Positions 43,446-54,405 of a stretch of DNA of 64,000 bases are shown one piece after another. Source of the stretch: Brassica napus. Lineage: Eukaryota; Streptophyta; Magnoliopsida; Brassicales; Brassicaceae. The stretch covers positions 22,876,423-22,940,422 of the forward strand of contig NC_063436.1 in NCBI RefSeq assembly GCF_020379485.1, read 5' to 3'. The notes under the pieces are model-generated. The model had not been told where the DNA came from. It saw only the letters and a program-made list of their open reading frames with translations, and did not search any database. A program made the translations under genes and the position numbers. Position 1 is the first letter of the stretch, and the number at the start of each line of letters is the position of its first letter.

Positions 43446-43999
43446 TTATCTGATAGAAATGTGATTTAACTTTCAAATAATGCTTACGCCATTAATACTA
43501 AAGTTCATTAACTATCCTATTTTATTAGACAGTTGCACATGCATGAAATTTTATTCAGTTTAAAATGTTTAATATCATCGTCAGTGGAGAAATTTAATCA
43601 CATACTCAAATATCATTTCAGCTTGAGCCTTAGTAATTTAGAAGTTCAATAACCATCTTGTTTTACTATGTTTTCAATTGACATGTAGAATGATCTTTAC
43701 TAGATATAACAGTTGGGAAATAAGTACGAGTAGAATTTTCGTATAGTTAACCGAATAAGGTGGTTATGATATCCATCCACAGACATAACAATTTCAATAA
43801 AACACAGTATACCGTTGTTTTCTCCTTCTTTTGTGTTTTTTTTGTTTATAGTTCATCAAATCAGGTGGATTTTGTGTTTATTTATAAAGTTCAAAGTTTA
43901 AATCAAAATAGCCCTACCAAATAAATGCAGCAATGATTGCTAGCTGTCGACTGTCGTTTTGTCAGGTCAAATCTTGAAAAGGATACGCAGTTTATTACC

Positions 44000-44461
44000 C
44001 ATACAAAAAAATGGAAGGGTGGTTAATGGAGGTCGAAATTACAAAAAAAATTAAACTAAAGTTGTGGTTGATATAGTACAACAACCTTTAGTAAATTTGA
44101 GAGCACTGGGGGTTAGGGTCTGCTGACCAAGAGTTCCTCGGATCAAAATTGTGTGAATAAATTAGGATATTATCTTTAGCTATATATTTTTTGAAAATTA
44201 GGACAAACCTATCAATATTATAGAACCAGTCCCGGCCCAGCAAAGCAGGGGAAAAAAAATTTGCCATGTAAATTCATAAGCCGATTTTTGAATTCAGGTC
44301 CTAAAAAATATTGCAGTCATCTCTAGCCACTGTACTATAGATGATATTTACAAATTGGTACCCCTCAAACAGCTCATAAATTTTTGAGCCAAAAGACCTG
44401 GCTTGTTGGACTTTAGGTCAGAGCTAGACGGGTCTGTATATAGTACTTTATTATATTCTAA
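44000..44461. other. Intron sequence with degenerate transposon-like remnants
   Basis: The segment at 44220-44400 includes CCAGTCCCGGCCCAGCAAAG and a CAAATTGGTACCCCTCAAAC word, in the style of old hAT-like repeats. Neither ends nor a target duplication can be defined. Confidence 0.3.
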
Positions 44462-45807
44462 GACCAACATTATCGGCGGATCTTACTCTCGTCCTTAGTG
44501 TAAAATTGATTTAAAATAAATCAATAATAACGAAAAAGAAGAGGGACGTAGGCTAATTAAGAAGTTTTCGACAGCGTCCTTAAGGAGCACGTGTCATGGT
44601 GTGGTAGGTAAAGCGAAGAGGTAGAGTAAAATCATTTTTTTTTCTTCTAAAGTCTCTGGTTTCCGTCTCTCTATTCCTCTCGACGGCGATTTCGACGAAA
44701 TCAATATATCTCCGGCGAATCGAAACGCTGATTTCTTGCCGCTCAATCGACACTTCTCCTTTGTGTAATCCGAAGGATCTCCGCCGATTCGAAGCTAGAA
44801 CAGGTATGCCCTCGTTATCCGTCCTCCGTTTTTAAGATTTGAAAATCAATCTCTCATTGCATGCTTCGTGTTTGTAGGGGAAAGACGAGTTCGAAGGAGA
44901 AATCATCTGGCGGCTCTCCCAACTCTCTCTCTATCCGCTAAATCAACGACAGGTTAGTGTATCTTCTCTGTCTTCCGTTTAGCAATCCAATCGAACTCGG
45001 AACTGGCTTGAGAATTCTAGGATTCAGTTTGAGTTTTAACTAGGTTGAGTTTTGACGATGGTGTGTGTTTGTGATTCTTCGTGTTCCCTTTAGCTTGGTA
45101 ATTTTGTTTTTGATTGTATGCTTTGAATTTATTCAACATCCGGCTTATTTGTGAATTCCTTTGAGTAATATTTTCTAAAATAAATGTTATTTGTGAATGA
45201 TTTAAAGCCGCTGATGATGGTAGCTTTAGGGATTACAGTGATGAATTCTTTTGTGTCTTATACGGTAGCTTTAGGGTTATCTTGATTCCTTGTGATAGAA
45301 TTAGTAGAAAGAGCTTCTTACTTGCGAAATGTAGACTGATATTTAATGAGTTGATAGGTTGTGGTTGTGTAAACTTGTACTAAATGGTTTGGTCATTAAT
45401 TCTGATCGGAAAGATGATGTGAATGATTAAATTGTATTTGTAATTTTTTCTGATTGAATGCTTATGGTTGCTTTAGGGTGTCATGATTTCTTGTGATGGA
45501 CTTTTGTACATATAGCTTGTGAACTGCGAAATGTAGACTGATTTTTAATGACTTGTTATAGGTTTGTGGTTGTGTAATAACTTGTACTCTATGGTTCGGT
45601 CATTACTTTTGAAATGAAAAAATGTAGACTGAGAAGATGATGTAAATGTTTATGGTTGGGTCATTACTTCTCATCAGAGTTTATGGTTTGGTAATTACTT
45701 CTTATATCTCCATCGTCTTCTTCCGTTCCACTCCATCTTCTTATTTCTCTCCATTCTCTTCTTTTTTCCGGTGTCTCTTCTTAACCTCCCATCATCTTCT
45801 AATCGAT

Positions 45808-46647
45808 ATGAATCCCTATAATCAGTCATCCAGTTATATGGGACTGCTTAACAGTCAAAACTTTCCTTATGAAAGTTTCCCTCCATTCAGTTCACAACAA
45901 ACCGACGCAGGAAGTCAACGTGAAGACACACCAGACACACCAGCGGACCGTAAGGAGAGAAAGAAGTGGACTCCTGCCGATGACGAGGTTCTTATTAGTG
46001 GGTGGCTTAACACATCTAAGGATGCGGTGGTGGGAAATGATCAAAAGCTTGGGACGTTTTGGAAACGAGTAGGAGAATATGTCGCAGCAAGTCCTCATGT
46101 TAGAGGGGATGGTGAAGCAAGACAGCACCTCCATTGCAAGCAGAGGTGGCACAAAATAAATGATGTAGTGAACAAGTTCTGTGCCGCTTATGGGGCAGCA
46201 GAAAGACATATCAGTTCAGGACAGAATGACAACGATGTTCTTAAGGAGGCTCATGCTATCTTTTACGCGAATCACAACAGCAAGTTCAATCTAGAGCATG
46301 CGTGGTGTCTCTTGAGGTATGAACAGAAGTGGATGAACCTCAACAATCCTAGTCCCACTGCTAGTTCTAAAAGAAAAACTGGTGAGCCAGTTCCCCAAAC
46401 TTCAAACACCACTGCTGGTGAACAAGACACCCGGCCCGAAGGTGTAAAGGCCGCCAAAGCTAAAAGGAACAATCCTCAAGGGAAGTCTGTCGCTGAGTAC
46501 ACGACCATCTGGGAGATGAAGAAGGAGGATCTCCTGATGAAGGAGAGACTATCAAAGCTCGCCATATTAGACACTCTGTTGGCTAGAAAGGACTTGAGTG
46601 AGGCTGAAGAAATTGTCAAGAATAAGCTACTCGCTATCTATTTCTGA
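45808..46647 (+). CDS. Harbinger ORF1, Myb/SANT-like DNA-binding protein
   Basis: A 279-aa frame starting MNPYNQSSSYMG. A Myb/SANT-like trihelix lies at about residues 50-150 (KKWTPADDEVLISGWLN, WKRVGEYVAASP, CKQRWHKIND). A Lys/Pro-rich linker and a C-terminal helix (WEMKKEDLLMKERLSKLAIL) that usually contacts the transposase follow. In this superfamily the protein helps bring the transposase to the element ends. The frame is intact. Host genes annotated as GST T3-like share this domain through domestication. Confidence 0.88.
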   Translation: MNPYNQSSSYMGLLNSQNFPYESFPPFSSQQTDAGSQREDTPDTPADRKERKKWTPADDEVLISGWLNTSKDAVVGNDQKLGTFWKRVGEYVAASPHVRGDGEARQHLHCKQRWHKINDVVNKFCAAYGAAERHISSGQNDNDVLKEAHAIFYANHNSKFNLEHAWCLLRYEQKWMNLNNPSPTASSKRKTGEPVPQTSNTTAGEQDTRPEGVKAAKAKRNNPQGKSVAEYTTIWEMKKEDLLMKERLSKLAILDTLLARKDLSEAEEIVKNKLLAIYF

Positions 46648-46929
46648 GTATTATAGTCTATCTCTGTTTGAATAAGCTACTCGCTATCTGTTTTAAGTGT
46701 GTCTGTTGGCTTTGTTTGTATGTTGTTGTCGTACTTCATGTTTGCTTTGAACTCTTTGTATCAACGTCTCTATGTTTAAAATCTAAGCAGTTGTCTTTTA
46801 ATGCGGCTTTGTACTTCTCTATGTTTAAAATATAATCTTTGCTTTCGTCATTCTTTGTATCTATGTGTATGAATTTTCTTAGATGTTTATGGGTTTGAGC
46901 TTCTCTGCTTTTTTTCAGGTTAGCACAAC

Positions 46930-47995
46930 ATGGGACTAGACTATAGCTATAGCCAGCCCTCTCAGTCAGAGGAGTATATTGTGATGACTTTTGAATCGTC
47001 TCTCTACTGAAGTAGACTATTTTCAACAAAGTGAAGATGCAGCCGGACGGTCTAGCCTTTCATCGCTCCAGAAATGTACGGCAGCAATTCGTCAATTGGC
47101 GTATGGTGCTTCGGCTGATGCAATTGACGAATATGTACGACTGGGTGAAACAACTTCTCGAAAATGTTTGCACCAGTTTACCGCCGGAATTATCCAGTTG
47201 TTTGGCGATGAGTACCTTAGACACCCCACACCGTACGATCTTCAAAGACTACTCCACCTTGGTGAACAACGGGGATTTCCCGGGATGGTTGGAAGCATCG
47301 ATTGTATGCATTGGGAGTGGAAGAATTGTCCCAACGCTTGGAAAGGAATGTATTCACGGGGAACCGGAAAACCAACAATTGTGTTGGAGGCGGTTGCTTC
47401 ACAAGACCTTTGGATATGGCATGCTTTTTTTGGAGCTCCAGGTACTATGAACGATCTTAATATTCTTGATCGATCACCTGTTTTCGATGATATTATAAAC
47501 GGAATAGCTCCTGAAGTAAACTTCTATGTCAACGGGCGGGAGTACCATTTGGCTTACTATCTGACAGATGGTATTTATCCAAATTGGGCTACTTTTGTTC
47601 AATCTATCCGACTCCCACAAACTGAAAAACAATCATTGTTTGCTAAAACCCAAGAATCAGTTCGAAAAGATGTTGAGCGTGCCTTCGGGGTCCTCCAAGC
47701 AAGATTTGCCGTTGTAAAAAATCCATCTAAGTTATGGGATAAAGAAAAAATAGGAAATATTATGAAAGCATGTATCATACTCCATAATATGATAGTCCAA
47801 GATGAACGAGATTCAGACACTGTTGAGGAATTTCAAGATGAGGATTTTACATTTACCGTTAAAAAGTCTACAAAACCCCCCAACAGTTTGGGTCGTCGGA
47901 AAGAAGTTCGGGATCAACAAACCCATCTACAATTAAAACAAGATTTGATTGAAAATATATGGGCTAAATTTGGACATCTTCCAAATTATATGTAA
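46930..47995 (+). pseudogene. Harbinger DDE transposase (HARBI1-like) with a damaged N-terminus
   Basis: The DDE_4-type nuclease domain is well kept from about 46995 to 47995, with motifs LQKCTAAIRQLAYG, GMVGSIDCMHWEWKNCP (first Asp), ILDRSPVFDD (second Asp region) and DVERAFGVLQ (Glu). The expected start MGLDYSYSQPSQSEE is at 46930, but that frame meets a stop at 47008-47010. The catalytic frame begins without an ATG near the start (TTG at 46991). Comparison with the usual family layout suggests loss of an N-terminal stretch plus a frame change. The first in-frame ATG lies inside the domain. Confidence 0.8.
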
Positions 47996-48329
47996 TTTTT
48001 ACGTTTTTATCAACTGAATAAAATGTCTGTTTGTTTTTATTTGAATCTGTATTTTTTTTATGATATGTAATATAATGTTTTTAATAATAAAATGTTGTTT
48101 GTTGTTTCAATTCAAATTGGTGATAAGTTTTATCAAATATTTTTTAACTACTTTAAAAAAAAAAAAAAAAACCTAGGAACCAATTAAAAGTCCCACCAAT
48201 ATTCTCAAATTTAACTAAAGTCCCGAAAAAAGGTCCTAAGCTAAAAATATTACTAAACAACTCTAAGGACTTTGTTTCAAGTCCCACCAATGTTGTTGCT
48301 CTAAGAATCTTCGATGAAAATTCTCTAAA

Positions 48330-48709
48330 TGTTGAAAATAAAGGGGAAATAGTATTTATTTAAGTAAATATATTTTCTGGTTATAAAGTAAGAGAGAGGG
48401 ATGGTGTTGATGTAAGTGGAGAAAGATGAGAAATGGTGAGACAACGACAAGAGAGAGAGATATATATAATAGTATTTCTTTGTTACTCTTTTGTTGAAAG
48501 GAAAAGTTACGTAAGAGAGAGTAAGTCAAGATTATATTGATTTCAGATTGTACAAATAACCAAGCACAACCTCTCTATTTATAGTTGTCTTAGTCGGTAA
48601 CATTTAGAGATAAAGACAGAGATAAAGTGACATCTGTACTGATGATAAAGCAGAAACAATGAGAGAGGATGCTTGGTGTCATCATACGTGGATGATCACA
48701 TTTGTAACA
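48330..48709 (-). repeat. 3' LTR of the minus-strand copia element
   Basis: A 380-bp LTR, matching 54031-54405 apart from three substitutions and a 5-bp segment (about 48683). Confidence 0.93.
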
Positions 48710-48856
48710 CTCCTCCCTGATCATCCATCTTGTATTACGTAGTGCCTCGTTAAAAACCTAGTCACGGAAAAATTCATTGGGACAAAAACCATGATAAGGG
48801 AAAAAGAGTACACTGCCGTAATTTCCCCATAAGAATAATGGACATAGCTTTTCTCG

Positions 48857-51800
48857 TCATAGGTCACGCAAATGCCGCATTCCGATACCATAGACGTGTT
48901 TTCGAAATATTGTAGTCGGAAGAGCTTTTGTGAACAAGTCAGCTGGATTGTCGCATGACCGTACATATTCGATGTCCATTTCTTTATTTTTCTCGAGCTC
49001 CGGTATATATGAGAAAAATCTTGGAGGGATGTGCTTTGTTCTATCGCTCTTGATATAGCCTTCTTTAAGTTGAGTAACACAAGCCGAATTGTCTTCAAAT
49101 ATTTTCGTTGGTTCTTTCTCGTTCACTATTCCGCTTGATTCTTATATGTGGTGACTCATTGACCGCAACCACACACATTCTCGACATGCTTCGTGAAGCG
49201 CAATAGTTTCAGCATGATTCGAAGATGTCGCAACCATAGTTTGTTTCTGGGACCGCCAATAGATCGCGGTTCCACCAGTTGTAAAAACATAGCCGGTTTG
49301 CGATCGAGCCTTATGAGGATCTGATAAGTATCCCGCATCTGCAAAACCAACAATACCAAACTCGGGTTTTCTATAATACATTAACCCTAAATCAACTGTA
49401 CCTTGAAGGTAACGGAATAAATGCTTTATTCCGTCCCAATGCCTGCGAGTAGGAGCAGAACTATATCTCGCCAGTAGATTAGTAGCAAAAGCTATATCTG
49501 GTCTGGTACAGTTTGCAAGATATAACAGTCCACCGATAGCACTCATATAAGGTACTTCTGGACCTAATATCTTCTCGCTATCTTCGCATGGCCTAAAAGG
49601 AACACTCTCAACATTGAGAGTTCTACCAATCATTGAAGTACTCAAAGGAGTTGCTTTGTCCATACGAAAGCGTTTCAATAACTTTTTCGTATAGTTTGAT
49701 TGATGCATAAATATTCCTTCTCGGAGATGCTCTATCTGGAGCCCAAGACAAAACTTTGTCTTGCCGAGATCTTTCATTTTAAACTCCTCTTTCATATGAG
49801 TTCGAGCATCATCAACCTCCTTTTGAGTTCCAATTATGTTCAGGTCATCTACATATACAGCAATGATCACAAAGCCAGATGACGATTTCTTTATAAAAAC
49901 ACATGGACATATCGCATTATTAACATATCCTTTACTCAAAAGATATTCACTTAAGCGATTGTACCACATGCGTCCGGATTGCTTTAATCCGTAAAGTGAT
50001 CGCTGTAACTTGACCGAACAGATCTCCCTGGATTCTTCTTTCAATGCCCCTGGCATTTTCAATCCCTCAGGGAGTTTCATATATATATCGTTATCCAACG
50101 ATCCATACAAATATGCAGTCACAACGTCCATGAGATGCATTTCAAGATTTTTAGACGCCGTTAGGCTCATCAAAAATCTAAACGTAATTGCATCCATTAC
50201 CGGGGAATACGTTTCCTCAAAATCAATTCCCGGTCTCTGAGAAAAACCTTGGGCAACTAATCGGGCTTTATATCGTGTTACTTCATTTTTCTCATTTACT
50301 TTTCTCACGAATACCCACTTATACCCAACAAGATTTATATTCTCAGGCGTTATGACTATAGGTCCAAAGACATTTCTTTTATTCAGGGAGAATAATTCAA
50401 TTTGAATGGCCTTCTTCCAATCCTCCCAATCATGTCTTTTTTGACATTCTAAAATAGACCTTGGATCGGGATCATCATTTTCATGATCGATCTCTTTGGA
50501 CACAGAAAAGGAGAACATTCCATCAACATCTTTTATCTTATTTCTGATCCATATCTTTTCATCTCGGACGTAGTTGATGGAAATCTCATACTTTTCTGTT
50601 CCCTTCTCGTCATCTGGACCATCTTTATCTATGTCTTCTTTCAGACATTTTTCAGTATCAGGTTCATCTAGAACCTTACTTTGTTCATCCAATTTCTTTT
50701 TATTTCGGGGATTTTTATCTTTAGAACCCGCTGGCCTCCCCCTCTTTAACTGAACCCTAGGTTCATTCATTCTGTTACCATCAGTTTGTTCTTTAGGAAC
50801 ATCAACTCTTGATGGAACATTTTCAGCGGGTATACATGACTTCGTCACCCTTCTTGTATCTGTGAATGCATCTGGTAACTGGTTTGCCAAATTATGCAAA
50901 TGCATAATTTTCTGAACTTCCAGTTCTCTTTGATTCGTAGGGGGATCAAGGTGTAACAACGACGGTGTACACCAAGTAATCTCTTTAAAATTTTCTCTAA
51001 TTCCTCCCCCTAATGCTGGAAATTCATCCTCATTAAAGTGGCAATCGGCAAACCTTGCCGTAAACATATCACCAGTTACTGGTTCCAGATATCTTATTAT
51101 ACTTGGTGACGTATAACCCACATATATTCTCAATCTCCTTTGTGGGCCCATTTTTGTTCTTTGTGGCGGAGCTATCAGAACATAGACCGCACACCCAAAG
51201 ATACGGAGATGGGATACATCTGGCTCTTGTCCAGATGCCAATTGTAAAGGGGAGTACTTATGATATGCACTCGGTCTTAGCCGAATCAGTGCAGCCGCAT
51301 GCAATATAGCATGACCCCATACAGAAATTGAGAGCTTTGTTCTCAAGACTAACGGTCTTGCAATCAACTGCAACCGTTTTATCAATGACTCAGCCATGCC
51401 ATTTTGTGTATGCACATGGGGGACTGGATGCTCCACATCAATCCCCATTGACATACAATAATCATCAAAGGCTTGCGATGTAAATTCACCAGCATTATCA
51501 AGCCTTACTTTCTTAATGGCATATTCTGAGAACTGCGTTCTCAGCTTTATTATCTGGGCAATGAACTTTGCGAAAGCCGTATTTCGTGTCGTCAAAAGAG
51601 ACACACTTGACCATCTAGTAGATGCGTCAATCAATACCATGAAATACTTAAATGGCCCGCACGGTGGGTGGATCGGCCCACATATATCACCATGTATTCT
51701 TTCTAAAAACATTGGTGATTCATTGCCTACTTTTGCAGGTGATGGCCGAGTTATAAGCTTTCCTTGAGAACATGCATTACATGTAAACTCGCCCGTTTGC

Positions 51801-52342
51801 AAAAATTTTCCGTTTTTCAACGGATGGCCATTCGAATTTTGCACTATTTTTCTCATCATGACTGAACCAGAATGTCCTAGCCTTTCATGCCATATTTTAA
51901 ATGTATCAGTAAACTTCATGTTTACCACGGCATAGGACTCAGTCATGGTTATTTTTGTACAATATAGTCCAGAGGATAACATTCTTAACTCTTCCAATAT
52001 ATGTTTCCTCTCGGACTTAATGCAAAGAAATTCAATGCCATCTTTATTCATAGTCTCAATATGATATCCATTTCTTCGGATATCCTTAAAACTTAACAAG
52101 TTTCTATGAGACTTGGGAGAATACAATGCATCACTTATTTCAAATATTGTTCCCCCTGGCATTGAAAATTTCGCTCTTCCAGAGCTGATAATAATCTTTG
52201 CATTACCAGATATTGTACTTACGCTTCCAGCGTAATCTTTTATTTTGAGACTGGAGAAATATTTCTTATCTTTAATTATCATGTGCGTTGACGCACTATC
52301 TGCCAAACACAAATCTCCATCCATAGTCTCAAAGTTTGGCAT
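48857..52342 (-). pseudogene. Copia pol: protease, integrase, RT, RNase H with one stop
   Basis: One long frame starts MPNFETMDGDLCLADSAS (protease DSA motif). It continues with an integrase (GHSGSVMMRKI, HGDICGP, RLDNAGEF, TQNGMAESLIKR) and a reverse transcriptase ([27 protein letters not shown]). The RNase H part includes GFADAGYLSD and SSNHAET. An in-frame TAA lies after SHHI at about 49142-49144, inside RNase H. The frame then continues to 48857 with FEDNSACV and the usual NPADLFTKALP tail. One substitution therefore separates it from an open pol. Confidence 0.92.
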
Positions 52343-52481
52343 TTCCTGAATATAAAATATTCATAAAACATATATTATTAAACATTAAACACGAAACATA
52401 ACATATATCTTACAACAAAAGATATAGATACTATAATACAGTCTACTTATTTCACATCGATTTATATCACTCATCGATACT
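52343..52481 (-). other. Intron-like AT-rich gap between copia gag and pol
   Basis: About 140 very AT-rich bases separate the end of gag (stop after DFLVEP) from the protease start. On the coding strand it ends TTTTATATTCAG before GAAATGCC, a good 3' splice site, and a GTATCGATG word near its start could be a donor. It may serve splicing control of gag versus gag-pol. Confidence 0.45.
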
Positions 52482-53470
52482 CTATGGCTCAACCAGAAAG
52501 TCTGATACGTCGAGATGAGTATCATCGTTTAAACCATGAAAGGATGGCCCAGGTTCATCAGAGATGAAGTTAGTTTCACCTCTTCCTTTCTCTTTTCCCT
52601 TTTGGGATTCTCTATACAGATCGGCTAAATGTTTTGGTGTACGACAGGTACGTACCCAATGACCTTTCATACCGCATCTGTAGCAAACCGTTCCGTTTAC
52701 CTTTTGTCATCCTGGCCCTTTTCATTCCTTTCATTTTCGTGGAAGTTCTTGTTATCTCTTTCATCATAGGGACGAAATCTTCTTCCTCGTCCTCTTCCAC
52801 GACCATGATAACGGTTTCCACCACGTCCACGACCTCGTCCTCTCCTATTATCATAACTGGATGATGCAACATTCGCTTCAGGGAATGGAGCAGATCCAGT
52901 GGGACGAGCTTGATGGTTTAAAGTCACGAGTTGATTATTCTGCTCCGCTACAAGGAGGACTTGCATCAACTCCGAGTAACGGGTATATCCACTCACTCGG
53001 TATTGTTGTTGCAGGATTACATTTTCAGGATGGAACGTGGAGAGAGTTTTCTCGATCATATCATAATCACTTATTTTCTCTCCACATAACATCATCCTCG
53101 AAGTAATTCCGAACATCGCGGAATTAAACTCACTAACACTTTTGTATTCTTGGAACCGGATATGGATCCACTCGTGTTTAGCTTTCGGTAAGATCACATA
53201 TTTCTGGTGATCGAACCTCTCTTTTAAAGATTTCCAGAGGTCACAAGGATCCTCTTTCGTAATATATTCATCCTTTAAACCATCATGGATGTGGTGTCGT
53301 AAAAATATCATGGCTTTAACTTTTTTCTCATCCGACACCGTTTTTGAACTATCGATGGTTTCCAAAAGCCCGTTTCCTCTCAGATGCATTTTTGCACCCA
53401 CTGCTCAGGTCATATAATTATTTCCCGTAATATTCAGGGCATTAATTTCGATCTTTGTCAAATTCAACAT
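52482..53470 (-). pseudogene. Copia gag with nonsense codon and frameshift
   Basis: The likely start is at 53470 (MLNLTKIEINALNITGNNYMT). A TGA at 53407-53405 replaces what is usually Trp. The frame then continues (VGAKMHLRGNG, DPCDLWKSLKERFDHQK) to an Arg/Gly-rich stretch (RRGRGRGRGGNRYHGRGRGRG). Near 52700 a one-base frame change separates this from the CX2CX4HX4C zinc knuckle CYRCGMKGHWVRTC and the tail ending DFLVEP. Two independent lesions make this copy unable to supply gag. Confidence 0.85.
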
Positions 53471-53514
53471 GATAACTGTATTCATAGAATAATATATATA
53501 AATATAGTAATTAC

Positions 53515-53920
53515 GAGAATTTAAATGCATAATTTAAATGCAGAAATTAAAGGCATAAAATAAAAGCATAAACTTAAATTGCAGAAATTTAAATTGCAGA
53601 AATTTAAATTGCAAGAATTTAAATAGCATAAATAAAATCGGGAGGCGCAGCCTACCACATGATCCGAGAGTCATAGACTACCATATTGATCATTTTTCAA
53701 AGTCCGAGGAGACATGGTCTACCATTTTGACTTTATTTATTTTAAGGTCCGAGGAAACTTGGTCTACCATTTTTGACCTTTTTATTCACGGAGGCAAAGC
53801 CTACCACGTGTTTCTCTGATCGTGAAGGCATAGCCTACCATAACGATCAGTCGGGGAAGGCAGCGCCTATCATCCCGAACTGAGAAGGTCCAGCCTTTCA
53901 CTCCGAAGCAATAATAAAAT
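53515..53920. repeat. Two tandem repeat arrays in the copia leader
   Basis: Between the primer site and gag, 53640-53915 has five to seven diverged units of about 40-60 bases, each with a word like GGCAAAGCCTACCAC or GTCCGAGGA...GGTCTACCA. Next to it, 53515-53635 repeats AAATTGCAGAAATTTA-like units of 15-17 bases. Confidence 0.8.
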
Positions 53921-54030
53921 TTAAATAAAATAAGTATATTGAAATATATAAATTTAAACATTACCTCGGCTGGTTTAAGAACTTTTCGGATTAATAAACT
54001 TCAGTTGGTCAGAGCCTCGTGCTGATAACG

Positions 54031-54405
54031 TGTTGAAAATAAAGGGGAAATAGTATTTATTTAAGTAAATATATTTTCTGGTTATAAAGTAAGAGAGAGG
54101 GATGGTGTTGATGTAAGTGGAGAAAGATGAGAGATGGTGAGACAACGACAAGAGAGAGAGATATATATAATAGTATTTCTTTGTTACTCTTTTGTTGAAA
54201 GGAAAAGTTACGTAAGAGAGAGTAAGTCAAGATTATATTGATTTCAGATTGTACAAATAACCAAGCACAACCTCTCTATTTATAGTTGTCTTAGTCGGTA
54301 ACATTTAGAGATAAAGACAGAGATAAAGTGACATCTGTATTGATGATAAAGCAGAAATAATGAGAGAGGATGCTTGGTGTCATCTGGATGATCACATTTG
54401 TAACA
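54031..54405 (-). repeat. 5' LTR of the minus-strand copia element
   Basis: A 375-bp LTR. The primer-binding site lies directly beside it at about 54015-54030. Confidence 0.93.

Larger units (their letters stand above)
44459..48304 (+). mobile_element. PIF/Harbinger DNA transposon, two ORFs, TAA duplication
   Basis: The element spans 44462-48301 (3.84 kb) with TAA on both sides (44459-44461, 48302-48304). The ends are GACCAACATTATCGG and, inverted, GAGCAACAACATTGG. It carries the two genes typical of the superfamily: a Myb/SANT-like DNA-binding protein and a DDE transposase. The 1.3-kb leader before ORF1 is non-coding and may contain introns. Confidence 0.92.

Noticed and set aside
45646..45807. 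Upstream extension of the Harbinger ORF1
   Set aside because: The extension is hydrophobic and CT-rich leader; the MNPYNQSS start at 45808 matches the family better.
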